Origin: Cymbidium sinense
Lineage: Eukaryota; Streptophyta; Magnoliopsida; Asparagales; Orchidaceae
Direction of reading: 5' to 3'
Assembly (NCBI GenBank): GCA_021442155.1
Contig: CM038214.1
Coordinates: 140,468,040-140,532,039, forward strand
DNA length: 64,000 bases
The position numbers were made by a program, and so were the translations under genes. Below, piece after piece: positions 34,908 through 46,874 of this stretch. Each line of letters starts with the position of its first letter. Position 1 is the stretch's first letter. The notes beneath the pieces are model-generated. The model was not told where the DNA came from. It saw only the letters and a program-made list of their open reading frames with translations, and made no database searches.

Positions 34908-35369
34908 TTTTTTTTACAGTGAACAAATTCGGATTCAACATTTCTTCTTTTCAATTTCATCAATCAAGTAACACACCAATTTTTCTAAGACATAAGTGAC
35001 AACATAGATAAAAAATGAGAACGCATAGAGCAAATAAAAAACCTTAGATAACTAGAATTGTCTCTACTGTAAAGACATAGTTCCTTAAGTAGTAGATCGG
35101 ATCGGCCATTCTTCGCTTTCTCAGTTCCCATGAACCACCCCCCTCTCAGTGGATCCATCATCATATCCCCAATCTCTCCCTCCACCACCACCACAGTTGC
35201 AACCACCACCACTCCTCCCCCTCTATAACCACCATTACTCTAACCACCACATCCATATCCACCAACCTCCATATCCCCCACCACCACTATGATAGTCATC
35301 CCTCCACGCCACTACACCATCTAGACTAAGCCTTGAGGATATTCCTATCATCAAGGTTTTGGGCCATTC
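34908..35369 (-). pseudogene. GR-RBP retrofragment, copy 3
   Basis: Minus strand from 35,369: AATGGCCCAAAACCTTGATG, equivalent to the NGQNLDD start of copies 1 and 2 with an added base. A damaged glycine-rich tail follows (codons for GGYGGRG-type repeats on 35,160-35,300), then the same 3' untranslated region and an A-run at 34,908-34,915. Junction CCATTCTTAGGGTTTAGG matches copies 2 and 5. Confidence 0.82.
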
Positions 35370-36380
35370 TTAGGGTTTAGGTTTAGGTTTATTAGGATTT
35401 AAATTTTTAATTTATTTAGTTCCTTTAGGCTTAGTTTAAGGTTTAGGGTTTAGGCTTGGTTTGTTCCTGAGGGCTTTAGGGTTTGGGTTTTTGGATTAGG
35501 ATTTAGTGTTTAGCATTTAATTTAGTGTTTAAGCTTTGTGGGTTTAAGGTTGTTAGGTTTAGGTTAGTGGAAGAGTTTATTTAGTTTAGGCTTTAGGGTT
35601 TAGGAGTGTTAGGATTAGGGTGGGGTTTGGAGAGTTTAAGTTTTTTTAGAGTTTAGTTATTTATGGGTGGTTATCAGAGTTTAGGGTAATTGGGTAAGGT
35701 AGGATCAGTTAAGTCAGTTAGGGTCAGTGGCCTTGGTTAGTATGGAGGAGGCCAAGGGTAGGGTATGATTTTTAGTTTAGAGTTTAGAGTCCAGGGTAGG
35801 TTTAGAGGTTTAGAAGGTCAGGAGGGTTTAGGTTTGGAAGGTAGAGTGGTTTAGCCTTGGATCTGGAGGGGTAGGTTTCAGTGCCAGTTTAGTAGTTTAT
35901 TTATAGTTTATTTTGGTCCAGCTCTATATTTATTTTATATTATTTTTCCTTTATTTTATCTTTATTTAGGTTTAATTTATTTTAGCTCAGTTTAGGAGTA
36001 AGTATGTTTATTTTGCTTTAGGTTTTATTTTATTTATTTTATTTATCTTTTATTCATTTAGTTTAGGTTTTTTTATTTTATTTTATTTTATTTTTTTTAT
36101 TTAGTTTAGGTTTTACTTTATAGGGTTTAGGATTTAGGGTTAGTTTTACAGTTTTAAAATTGGGGGTTTAATTTTAGAGTTTAAGGTTTAGGGTTCATGA
36201 TTTAGGTTTAGAGTTTAGGGTTTAGGGTTTTAGGTTTTTAGTTTATTGTTTGGGTTTTAGAGTTTAGGGTTTAGGGTTTAAGGTTTTAGGGTTTAAGGTT
36301 TAGGGTTTAGGGTTTTGTGTTTAGGGTTTTTAGGGTAGGGTTTAGGTTTTTGATTTACATTTTAGATTAGGGTTTAAGGC
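35370..36380 (+). repeat. Telomere-like tract, partly scrambled
   Basis: TTTAGGG/TTTAGG variants at 35,370-35,650 and 36,120-36,380. The part at 35,650-35,940 is G-rich and irregular (GGTCAGTTAGGGTCAG, GTTTAGAGG). 35,940-36,115 is the T-rich TTTTATTTTA form. No gene seen. Confidence 0.85.
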
Positions 36381-36719
36381 TTTTTTTTAATAGAACAAAT
36401 TGATTCAACATTTCTTCATTTTGATTTCTTCATCCAAGTAACACACCAATTCTAAGACATAAGTGACAACATAGATAAGAAATTAGCATAGAGCAAATAA
36501 AACCATAGATAACCAGAAGCTCTACTCTAAAGACATAGTTTCATAGCCAGATCAAATTGACCTTTCGCTTTCTCCCATCATAATCACCCAGTGCCTCTCA
36601 GTGCGAGATCCACCATCATATCCCCAATATCTCCCTCCACCACCACCACAGTTGCAACCATTATCCCTCCTCCCATCGACATAACCACCACTGCTCCAAC
36701 CACCACCTCCATATCCACT
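36381..36719 (-). pseudogene. GR-RBP retrofragment, copy 4, fused to an LTR piece
   Basis: A-run at 36,381-36,388 followed (on the + strand) by the shared 3' untranslated region. On the minus strand an open frame crosses the junction and reads SGYGGGGWSSGGYVDGRR, then CNCGGGGGRYWGYDGG: the glycine-rich tail in one frame. The RRM end seen in the other copies is missing because the copy is cut at about 36,719 and joined to LTR sequence. The apparent protein start at 36,749 lies in the LTR part and is an artefact. Confidence 0.82.
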
Positions 36720-37413
36720 AAATCCAATTACAAGTGGCTTTGGAGCCAAATGGGTTTTCGTTCATATGATAATTTCAAGTCAAAAGGGCTAACTTGGGTT
36801 TCATTTGGGTTTGCTTGGATTTGGCTTGATGATTGTAGTTTAAGTTCATATTTCGGTCAATGATTGTAGGAATGATTGAATCATGAAAAAATTCATGGAT
36901 TTTAAATTTGTTTGTGTATCATTTAGGCAAGTTGAAAATTTAAAAAAAAAATTAGAATTTGATTTGATTTGGGTTTCAATCATTGAGTTTTGGAATTGAT
37001 TTATGATTTGGAATTTGATTTGAGATTGAATTTGAATTGAGAAAATCAATTTAATTGGGGTTGATTTGAATTGGTTAAGGCTAAGTCCATATGATAAAAT
37101 CAGAGGCTTAAGAAGGGATTTTGGAAGTTGAATTTGATCATGGGTTTCAATCATTTAGAGTTTTGAATTGATTTAGAATTTGGATTTGAATTTGAGGTTT
37201 GGAATGAAAGAAGGAAAAAAGGATTTGGTTGATGCTTTAGGTAAGTCTTCCTAAATCTTTAAGGCACAACCTATCCCTAAGACTAACTCTTCTAAGTCTC
37301 TAGGGTTATATTAAGTGTTCACCTAACTAGAAGTGTCTTAAGACTAAGGAACTCTATAAGAATCCTAGATCTATGATAAAGAAGTTGAGAGCTCACCCAA
37401 AGTGAGGTCAACA
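36720..37413 (-). repeat. Terminal 0.7 kb of an LTR (element F)
   Basis: On the minus strand begins TGTTGACCTCACTTTGGGTG at 37,413. Collinear with D at about 57,170-58,016 (AATTTCAAGTCAAAAGGG, GGCTTGATGATTGTAG, ATTGATTCATGAAAAAAT-like pieces). Cut at 36,719 by the GR-RBP fragment. It is the start of the 3' LTR of F; the rest is absent or lies beyond the telomere-like insertion. Confidence 0.8.
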
Positions 37414-38650
37414 AAGAGATTGAATTTGAGATGGAATTTTCATTGATGATAATTATTTTAAACATGATTTATAATATTTCTTTAAGTGGAGAACGCTGAT
37501 TGGAAGAACTGGGTGCTATCCCTTATGATTAATAAGCTGATAAGATCCTCCTTGGTAGGCCTTCTCTATGGAAAAAGGACCTTCCCAAGTGGGTTCAAAC
37601 TTGCCTCCCATTTTATGAGGGAAAATAATCTATCTCATTAGAACTAAAATAAGCTCTCCTACTTGAAAAGCTCTAGGATGGACCAACTTGTTATGAGCTT
37701 GAATTTTTTAGCTTTGTATAACTTAAGATTTTGGCATGCCTGCACATGTCTCTCCTCCAAACATTAGAGCTCTTCTAACCACAACTTGGCATTCTATTGT
37801 GTTTTGATCTTGCTACCCACAGCTATCCTTAGTGATAGGAGTTGGACTTCTAATGGTAGAACGACTTCGGATCCATACACTAAGGAGAAAGGAGTGGACT
37901 GAGTTGGAGTTCTGTATGTGGTGTGGTAGGCCCATAAGGCATCAACTAACTGCTCATGCCACTATCGCTTATTATTGTCAAGTGTCTTCTTTAGTATTTG
38001 GATAAGAGTTTTGTAAGGCTTTACTAAGTCGCTTCCCTGTAGTTGATGGTAGAATATCTCCAATCTATGTTGTGTCTTGCAAAGTTGTTGATATGCTTTT
38101 GAAAGTACTATTATTAGATATAATTCATCGAGGCACTCCAAACCTATATATGATATGGTTCTTAAAAACTAAAACGTCTGACCTCTAGCAATCATCTTAC
38201 ATTTTGGAAAAGTAGTCAGGATCTTAGATGACCCCTTGAAAGAAGGAGGATCAATCACACCCACTATGTCAATACCCCAACACTCAAATGGCCATAAGGC
38301 CTATGTAGGATGTACAATGGTGGCTGGTTAGTGTAGGACCACACCATGTATTTGACATTGGTGGCATCTCCTAGCTGTATCCATAAACTTTGGTCAATGC
38401 CTAGTAGTATCTAGTATCTTTATCTTGGCTTTCATCTTCGACTAATTGGTTGGCTCCACATAATCTTGAGTCTACCTTAGTCATGGTCTTTAGGGCTTCA
38501 TGCTTTTCTAAACAACATAACCACACATGATTGAAAGGCTGCCGGTACAAGACACCATCCACAAGAGTGTAGAAATGTGCTCTCTGCTACATCTGATAGG
38601 CTTGGGATTTCTCTTGAGGTAATTTGCCTTTATTTCGGTAATCCACTGGG
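37414..38650 (-). pseudogene. Integrase of element F, LTR-proximal copy
   Basis: Minus strand, C-terminal end first at low coordinates: WEGPFSIEKAYQGGSYQLIN at about 37,530-37,600. Upstream are LVYGSE-VLPLEVQL (about 37,850), HEQLVDALWAYHT (about 37,950), and a zinc-binding RRCHQCQ-like segment (about 38,355). It ends at about 38,650 in the hinge after the second RNase H. Unlike A, where 2.7 kb of untranslated region separates integrase from LTR, here integrase abuts the LTR start. Many stops and frameshifts. Confidence 0.82.
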
Positions 38651-40630
38651 AAGTAGGTTCAAGTTATCCACTATGGATAAAGGTTTGATTTGATTTGCAT
38701 CTCGCTTGGGTGAAATTTTATTTGTGAATCGATGGGGCATCATTGGGATGAGAATTTGAATTGATTTGTTGAATTATGATTTGGTGCTCCACCGGGAGAG
38801 GGTTTGATTTTTTTTGCACCGTTGGAGATGTGAGCTCAAATATGCTAGATAAGATATATTTTAATTTGGACTCAGGGGAGGATGGTGGATTTGATGAGAT
38901 GGATCCTATCGGTGTGCGATGGATCTATTAAGAAGGGGCCAATATCGCCTAGACTATCTTAGATTTACAAATCCAAAGGGATAGTACCAACCATCGTAGG
39001 ATCAACCTAAGGGGTACCTTTGGTGTGCAATGGTCAATTTAAGAAGAAAGAGCAGAGACTCATATCCTCCTAAACAAAGGACCACTAGGGTGATCTTAAC
39101 ACAACAAATCAACCCAACCAAAGGCTATTTGAGCAAATGTCATCTCCACCCAAGAATAGTGAATTAATTTAATTTAGGATGGACCATATGGGCGGATCTA
39201 CTAAGATGGAGTTAAAATTAGCCTAGACCTGTCTTAAGTTTATAAATCTAAAGGGATAGTCTACCGGCCGTGGGGTAAAGCTAACCAACCAAAGGGGTGC
39301 CTTTCGGTGTACAATGGTTAAGTTAGGAAGAAAGCGCAGGGACTGACATCCTTCTGGACAAATGACCAATGGGGTGATCAGTTGATAGCACAACAAATCA
39401 AACCCGACCTAAGGCTAACTATTAAGAGAGTGCTGACCCGTGGACTTATCTCAACTCAAAGTAGTCAAAAAATTCCTATATGGAGTTTTGCTGACACTAC
39501 CCTAAAGATAGGATGCCTACTGGGAAAGAAGAGTTCCTAATCCACAAGCAAAGATATATTTTGTTTGTTTTATGTTATCGTGGACCCTATTTGCAAGGGA
39601 CCACATTGAGAAGGAGCTCATATCCCTCTATCTCAAACTCGGACCAAGGGAGAATATGCGCATTCGATGAATGAATTCTCCAACCACACGGGTGGCTACT
39701 AGAAAAGGGGCGCTTTCTAATCCAAAAGTAATCTTAGTAGTGTCTAAATGGGGTCGCTAAGAACGTGATCTAAATAGAATGCCCATAGGGGAGGTGTCGT
39801 TAGGGCATTATCCACAACCCTATAAAAGAAAGCCTATAGGTATACAATGGCCAATCAAGTATAGTGACTCATATCTCAAGAGTGGTGTATCCATTAGGTG
39901 TCAGATTATAACCAACCAACCTAAGGTGCACAATTGATGACATAAAGAAGGCGTAGGCTTATATCTCTCTAAAATGGATCAGGGGATTTCAAAGAGGCTA
40001 TCCGACCTAGGGTAACTACTAAGCGAGGAGTCTTATGTGAAGACTAAACCTAAGCTTGAAGTAGTCAGGAGGGAAGGACCCACTAGGGGACTTATCCTAA
40101 ACCACAAATATACTCAACCTAGTCAATGCATGATGGCGCAAGAAGAAAGTGTGTAGCTTATATCTTAAACAAAGTCCATATGGGTAGCTTACTGTAGAGG
40201 TATGACCTACCAAATTGACAAAGCACTCATTATTTTGCAATTATCGGAAGAAAGCACGGGACTCACATCCATAAGTGACCATTGGGGTGACATATCTAAC
40301 CTAGAGTAGCAAATGAGTGAGTGTCATCCTGTGATCAAAATGGCTTGAGATAAAAGGTATGTGTTCATTTGTGTTGTGAAAGAGAAAATAGGATGCCGAT
40401 TGGGTTCTCTTACACCTACCCTAACTTAGTTGTACTAGTCAAAATAGTGTTCTCTTACACCCAACCTAGTAGCTCAAAATAGTTTGTGTTTGTGTTGTGG
40501 AGGAATATGATGAGTTCTCTTACCTTAAACATTTGGTGGATTCAATCGAAAGATATTTCCAACACATAAGAGATGGAATTTGATATGAAAAGAAGTTTTA
40601 TTGATGATTATTTTCAAATAGAATTTATGG
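38651..40630 (-). repeat. 3' untranslated region of element F
   Basis: Inverse of the modular region in A. On the + strand GAAGAAAG…GACTCAYATCC modules (the complement of GTGAGTCC…CTTTCTTC) occur near 39,041, 39,327, 39,944, 40,141 and 40,246. GTTCTCTTACACC modules occur near 40,405, 40,450 and 40,515. No coding sequence seen. Its position between two integrase copies is abnormal. Confidence 0.75.
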
Positions 40631-41829
40631 ATAGTATTTCTTTAAGTAGAGCCCATTGATTGAAGCAGTGGGTGCTCTCCCTTATTATTTATAAGTTGAT
40701 AAGATCCTCCTTGGTAGGCCTTCTCTATGGCAAAAGGACCTTCCCAAGTGGGTTGAAACTTGCCTCCCATCTTTTGACGGGCAATAATTGATCTCCTTAG
40801 AACTAAAACAAGCTCTCCTACTAGAAAAGCTTTAGGATGGACCAACTTGTTGTGAATTGAATCATTTTGGATTTATGCAAATTGAAGTTCTAGCATGCTG
40901 AGCTCTTAAACCTTCAGCTCTTCCAAGCAACTTGGCATTCTGCTCCATTGTGAGCTTACTACCCACGCCTATCCTTAGTGATGGGAGTTGGACTTCTAAT
41001 GGTAACCCCTGCATTACACCAAGGAGAAAGGGCCATATTGAGTTGGAGTTCTCAGATGGTATGGTAGGCGCAAGGCTTCAACTAACCGCTCATGCCAGCT
41101 CTATTATTGTTGAGTGTCTTCTTTAATATTTGGATAAGGGCTTTGTTGAATGCTTTTGCTAGACCATTTTCCTGCAATAAATGGTGGAATATCTCTAATA
41201 TATGTAGTGTTGGGAAAAGCCTTGAGTTTAGTGTTCTGAATGTAGTACTATCAATCATCGAGGCAACCTATGATATGGTTCTAAAATTGGAGCACATGTT
41301 GAACCTGACTTCTCTGAGTGGGATTGGCTTCCTCTTGGAAAAGTATTGGTAGAATGAATCGGTGACCCTTAGAAGAAGGATCGCTCGACCCAATTGTGAT
41401 CAAATACTCAAATGGCCATGAAGCCAATGCACATGTATATTAGGTGGTTGATGTAGGACCACATTGTGTACCTGACATTAGTGGCATCTCCTAGCTACAT
41501 CCATGTAATTTGTGATCATTGAAGGACAGTAGTATCCTAGTCTCTTGATCTTGGCTTTCATCTTGACAGATCCTATAATCTTGAGTGTACCCGGTCATGA
41601 TTTTATGGGCTTCATGTTTATCTAGAACGTAACCACATATGATCGAAAGACCGCCATAAGGTGCCACCTATGAGAGCATAGGAAAGGCTCGCTTCACCGA
41701 TGTGTGACTTCTCTTAAGGTAGTTTTCTAGTATGTAGATAATCCATGAATTGTTGCCTCCAATCTGACTCCTCATCCTTTTTGGCAACTACAACCTCCCC
41801 TTCAAGAGAGAATATCTTGATGAGTTGTC
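40631..41829 (-). pseudogene. Integrase of element F, RT-proximal copy
   Basis: Minus strand; the frame at 40,642-40,845 reads KMGGKFQPTWEGPFAIEKAY, the integrase C-terminal domain. Pieces of the core and of the zinc-binding segment follow up to about 41,640 in broken frames, including ERLVEA near 41,085 and a C-rich segment near 41,480. The hinge to the second RNase H is at 41,700-41,829. It lies in normal order with RNase H and RT, so it is probably the original integrase of F. Confidence 0.8.
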
Positions 41830-42290
41830 AAAGGATAAGACTTATTTTGGACCCTTATTAGAATGGGCTCTTCTCGACATGCCAAATTTTTTGGCAAGTT
41901 TAGCATCTACAACCGCATTCTCTCCTTGAGGAATCTTGTAGATGGAAACCTCTAGGATTTGGGCCAACAACTCCATGGTATACTTATTGTAATGATGAAG
42001 CTTAGGCTTTAGAACCTTATAGCACCCAATCATTTGGTTGATGATGAGCTGAGAATGCCCAAAGATGTTGATGCTTTGGATGCATATTGTAATGACTAAC
42101 TCTAGACCAACAATCAGAGCCTTATATTCGACTTCGTGGTTGGTGCATGGGTTAAACATATGATATGAGAATCTCATCACATCACGATCTGGAGTTAGGA
42201 GAACTATTCCTATCCCCTACCTTTCCTGGAAGAGCAGATCATAGTTCTTCAACTTTTTGAAAGGAAGTCGCACCATCAAAATATGTCTTC
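41830..42290 (-). pseudogene. Archaeal-type RNase H of element F
   Basis: Minus strand: YFDG near 42,272-42,284, then the frame 42,180-41,842 with NHEVEYKALIVGLEL (A has NNEAEYEAL), FGHSQLIINQ (Asp of the motif replaced by His) and GENAVVDAKLAK. The middle catalytic Asp is therefore lost, in addition to frame breaks. Confidence 0.83.
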
Positions 42291-42790
42291 TAGTAGTGAA
42301 TTCTAGTTTCCCTTTAGGTCATGATTTATTCATCGCGGAGGTCATCATTAAGCGGGGAATTAGTAGAAAGTGGTTGTACTGTGAAGAAATTTGCTAGTGT
42401 CTATCCTTTCACCGCATTGATGGGTACGAATGTGATATCAAACTATGACAAAATCATGGACCATCGTGCCAACTGTCTGGATAATGTTGGCCATATCATA
42501 AGACATTATAGTGGATTGATACTAGAGATCAGATTCACCTTATAAGAAAGCATGTAGTTCTGTAGCTTTTGGGATGCAAAGATTAAAATTAGGCAATGCT
42601 TTTTAATAGGCGGGTAGTTTTCCTCAGCAAAAATTAGATGATGACTGAGATAGTAGAGAGCATTTTCTTTCCCTTCATCATTCATTTGAGCCAACAAAGT
42701 GCCAAGGGAGTCATCTAATGCACCAGTGTAGAGGATCAATGGCTTGCCCGGGATTGGGGCTACTAGAACTGGCGGTGTCATCAAGTAGTG
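42291..42790 (-). pseudogene. RNase H of element F
   Basis: Minus-strand frame 42,784-42,506 reads TPPVLVAPIPGKPLILYTGA, then ENALYYLSHHLIFAEENYPP and a short KVNLISSINPL end. This is the same domain as 7,901-8,290 in A, better preserved over its first half, which decayed in A. The second half is in broken frames to 42,300. Confidence 0.85.
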
Positions 42791-43504
42791 CTTGATGTCT
42801 TCAAAAGGGTGCTGACACTTATCATCCTACTTGAACTTGGCATCCTTTTTGATAAGTGCTGAGAATGGATGGCATCCTCCAAATAAGTTGGATATGAAGC
42901 ATCTTAAATACACCAACCACCCTTGGAATGATCTGAGTTGAGTTAGACTTTTAGGTGGTGGCATTTCTAAGATAGCCTTGATCTTCTCTAGATTGATCTC
43001 TATTCTCGGGTGTCGGACAATAAACCCAAGAAATTTCCCTTAAGCTACTCCGAATGCACACTTCATGCGATTCATTTTGAGGTTAAATTATCTTAACCAT
43101 TCAAAAACTGCTCTCAAGTTAAAGATATGGTCTTCCTTTTCTTTGCTTTTGACTATAAGATCATCAACATAACATTCATCTTGATGATGAATGAGTTCAT
43201 TGAAGATCCGAGTCATGTCCTAGGTAGGATATTTTCCTTCCCTGATAAAGCCAATATCTATCAGTTGCTTGATTTTAGAAGTGACCTACCGTTCAATGTT
43301 TAATCGCATGCGTCTAGGAGCTTGCATGATAGCATTAAGTTCTATTTATAGTTTTTGGACTGCTAAATCAAGAGATAAACTGAACATTTCTTCATAAATC
43401 CATGCAAAGCAATCCTTAAACTCAGCTAATAGCCTAAAAAGTCATATGTTTCTTCTTCATTCAACAAAGAGTTGATAAATGTTGGATGTAGAATTTCTTC
43501 AGTT
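42791..43504 (-). pseudogene. Reverse transcriptase of element F, internally deleted
   Basis: Minus strand from 43,504: lead-in matching A near 6,815 (SLLNEEET), through KQLIDIGFIREGKYPT at about 43,230. It then jumps directly to MTRIFNELIHHQDECYVDDL (about 43,150-43,210). The 300 bases that encode VDFRDLNK through the fingers/palm in A (about 7,092-7,388) are missing. The YVDD catalytic box is kept. FIVRHP retains CGA where A and E have TGA. The upstream end is cut by a telomere-like tract. Confidence 0.85.
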
Positions 43505-45894
43505 CGGTTTAGGTTTAGGTTTTAGTTTAGGTTTTTATTTTATCTTATTTTATATTATTTAGGTTTAGGTTTATTTATTTTATTTTAGGTTTTTTTAGTT
43601 ATTAGTTTAGGTTTTGTGGGTTTAGTGTTTAGTGTTTCAGTGTTTAGGTTTAGGGTTTGTGGCCGAGGATTTGGGGTTTAGGGTTTATAGAAGGTCAGGT
43701 TTTAGGGCTCAGCATTTAGGGTTTAGGATTAGGCCTAGGCAGGGTAGGGTTTGGGCTCAGGGTAGGTCAGTTTGGTATTAAACTGGTTTAGTGTAGGTTT
43801 TATTTTAAGTTTATTTATCTTAGTTTAAGTTTTTTTTTTTTAATTTATTTTTTTAGGTTTTTTAGGTTTCATTTTATTTTTAGTTGAGTTTTATTATTTT
43901 ATTTTTTACTAGGTTTATTTTATTTTAGGTAGGTTTTATTTTATTTTTGTGGTTATTTATTAGTTGTTAGGTTTATTTTTAGTTTATCTCATTTTATTTA
44001 CTTTTAGGATCAAGTTTATTTTTATTTAGGTTTAGGTTTATTTATTTTATTTATTTTATTTTTACTTTATAAGGTTTTTAGTTTATGTTTTTTATTTTTT
44101 TAGGTTCACTTTTAGGTTTAGGTTTTTATTTAGTCTTTATTTTAGGTTTATTTTAATTCTATTTTATTTTTATTTAATGTTTAGCTTTTATTTTATTTAG
44201 GTTTTTTATTCTTTAGTTTATTTTATTTTTACATTTTATTATTAATTTTATTATTTTTTAAGTTTAGGTTTAGGTTTAGGTTTTAGTTTAGGTTTCTTTT
44301 ATTTTATTTTATATTTTATTTAGGTTTAGGTTTTTAATTATTTTATTTAGGTTTTTTAATTTAAGTTTAGTTTTTGGTTTTATTTTTTTATTTTTATTTG
44401 GGTTTTATTTTATTTTATTTAGTTTAGTTTTATTTATTTTTATTTATTTAGTTTATCTTTGGTTTTTATTTCTTTTTAGTTTTATTTTATTTAGTTTTAG
44501 GTTTAGGTTTTAATTTTTATTTTTAGGTTTAGTTTTAGTTTTATTTTTTTTTTTTTTAGGTTTTAGGTTTATTTGTACTATTTTAGTTTAGGATTAGATT
44601 TATTTTAGTATATTTTATTTTTTTAATTTAGGGTTTAGGTTTAGTTTTTAGTTTTATTTATTTTAGTTAAGTTTAGGTTTATTTTATTTTGTTTATTTTA
44701 GTTTTTATTTCTTTTTATGTTTAGGTTTTATTTTTAGGTTTATTTTTTAGGTTTAGGATTTGAATTAATTTCTTTATTTTATTTTATTTTGGGTTTTATT
44801 TTATTTTATTCATGTTTAGTTTTTTATTTATTTAGGTTTTATTTATATTTTGTTTAGTTAAGTTTTATTTATTTTGTTTTAGTTTAGCTTTATTTTATTT
44901 ATTTTCTTTTTCTTTTGTTAGTTTAGTTTAGTTTTAGCTTATGTTAGTGTAGGTTTCTTTTATCTTATTTTATTTTACTTTATTTTATTTAGGTTTATTT
45001 TATTATTTAATTTTAGGTTTTATTTACCTGTTTAGGTTTTTAGGAATTTAGGTCTGGGGTTCAGGGTTGGGTTTTAAGGCCTGAGTGTCAGGTTTAGGGT
45101 TTCTTGTAGGTTAGGATTTGTAGGGTTTGGGTCAGGATTTTGGATCTTGAGTTTAGGTTTAGGATTTATCTAGATTTTATTTGGTTTGGGTTTATTTTTA
45201 TTTATTTATTTAGGTTTTATTTATTTTGTTTAGGTTTTTTTATTTTAGTTTTTTAGGTTTAATTAGGTTTAGTTTTATTTTTAGTTGAGTTTTATTATTA
45301 TTTTATTTTCAGGTTTAGGTTTTATTTTTATTTTTTAGTTTATTTTTATTTATTTTTAGAAGGTTTTAGGCTTTTATTATAGGTTTATTTTTATGTTTTA
45401 TTTTTTAGTTTAGATTTACATTTTTTTTAGTTTATTTTATTTTATTTTATTTTATTTATGTTTTGCTTTAGCTTTAGTTTATCTTAGGTTTAGGTTTAGG
45501 TTTTATTTAATTTTGTTTAGTTTATTTGAGTTTAGGTTTAGGTTTATTTTATTTTGTTTATTTTATGTTTATTTTAGGTTTAAGTTTTATTTTAGTTTAG
45601 GGTTTAGGTTTTATTTTTTTATTTATTTTTAGATTTTATTTTTAGGTTTATTTTTTAGGTTTAGGTTATTATTTAGTTTGTATTTTATTTTATTTTTGGT
45701 TTATTTTAATATGATTTTACATTTAGTTTTTATTTTATTTAGGTTTTTTATTCTTAGCTTTATTTTATTTTAGTTTAGATTAGGTTATTATTTATTTTAT
45801 TTCAGTTTATTTTATTTTAATTTTATTTTATTTTAGGTTTAGGTTTAGGTTTAAGTTTTAGTTTAGGTTTTATTTTATTTTATTTAAGTTTAGT
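43505..45894 (+). repeat. Degenerate telomere-like tract, T-rich form
   Basis: Mostly TTTAGGTTTA and TTTTATTTTA with short TTTAGGG stretches at 43,620-43,790 and 45,040-45,170. C is very rare on the + strand. No gene. The left edge cuts the pol of F inside the RT lead-in. Confidence 0.9.
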
Positions 45895-46311
45895 TTAGCT
45901 ACAACATATAATATTTATTTTGAACATAAAATCTTACTCTTTAGACTACAAGTGGTATAGCAAACCTTTGGTACTAATTTATTATCACTTCAAATTTAAC
46001 AAATTTCATCTCATTTATTAAATCAATATTTTTTATGATTTATATTAATATAGACTATAGAGCATAATACCATAATATACTAAAACATTTCAAAACATCT
46101 TATAACATCCAAAACACATCACTACATGCTCAAATAGATGATGCTACATTATACTATAATATATGGTATTATAATATGATTTAGGTTAGGCTTAGGTATT
46201 CAAATCTCTAATAGTCAAGGGAAAGTCTCTTGAGGATATTTTCTTTAGCTACCATAACTATGTTAGGATTAGGTCAATCTTTAGATCTACTCCTAATGAC
46301 ATCTTTATTCA
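45895..46311. other. AT-rich segment of unknown origin inside the telomere-like tract
   Basis: Normal base mix with C present (ACTACAAGTGGTATAGC, TACCATAATATACTAAAAC), no open frame and no match to other elements in the window that I can support. It separates two telomere-like tracts. Confidence 0.6.
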
Positions 46312-46467
46312 AGGTTTAGGGTTTATAGTTTAGGATTACAGTTTAATGTTAGTTTAGGGTTTTAGGTTAATTTAAGGTTTAAGATTTAGGGTTAGGGTTT
46401 AGGGTTTAGTGTTTATGGTTTACATTTTAGGTTTAGGGTTTAAGTTTTAGTTTTGAGTTTAAGGTTT
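46312..46467 (+). repeat. Telomere-like repeats left of GR-RBP copy 5
   Basis: TTTAGGGTTTA variants, + polarity, ending in AAGGTTTC before the A-tail of the GR-RBP fragment. Confidence 0.85.
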
Positions 46468-46874
46468 CTTTTTTAACAGAGAACAAATTCATATTCAAAA
46501 TTTCTTCTTTTCAATTTCATCAACCAAGTAGCACCCCAAGTTTTCTAAGACACAAGCAACAACATAGATAAAAAATGAGAACCAATAGAGCAAATCATAA
46601 CCCTATGATAAGTAGAACCGCTCTCAAAGATAGTTCCATAAGTGCGATTAGATCATCGTTCTTCGCCTTCATCAAAACCAACCCACTCAGTAGCAAAATC
46701 TATCATATCCATGATCTCCTGACCACCATGAAGTAACTTTGACACTCTCCGCCTATAGCCACCTCTCCAACCACCTCCATATTAAGACTTGGGATCCCCA
46801 CCACCACTATGATACTCACCGCCTCCACCCAAATCAAGACTATCTAGTTGATGGTGATGTTCCTGAGCCCATTC
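46468..46874 (-). pseudogene. GR-RBP retrofragment, copy 5
   Basis: T-run at 46,468-46,474 (A-tail on the minus strand), shared 3' untranslated region, and a heavily damaged glycine-rich tail (GGWRGGYRR-type codons around 46,740-46,790). The RRM end ATCACCATCAACTAGAT, equal to ITIN-plus-stop, lies near 46,845. Junction CCCATTCTTAGGGTTTAGG is identical in form to copies 2 and 3. It is the most decayed copy. Confidence 0.78.

Noticed and set aside
45895..46311. Possible relation between this AT-rich segment and 62,641-63,339
   Set aside because: Both contain short pieces like CATACTAAAA and AAAACATTT next to telomere-like tracts, but I could not align them convincingly over any length.
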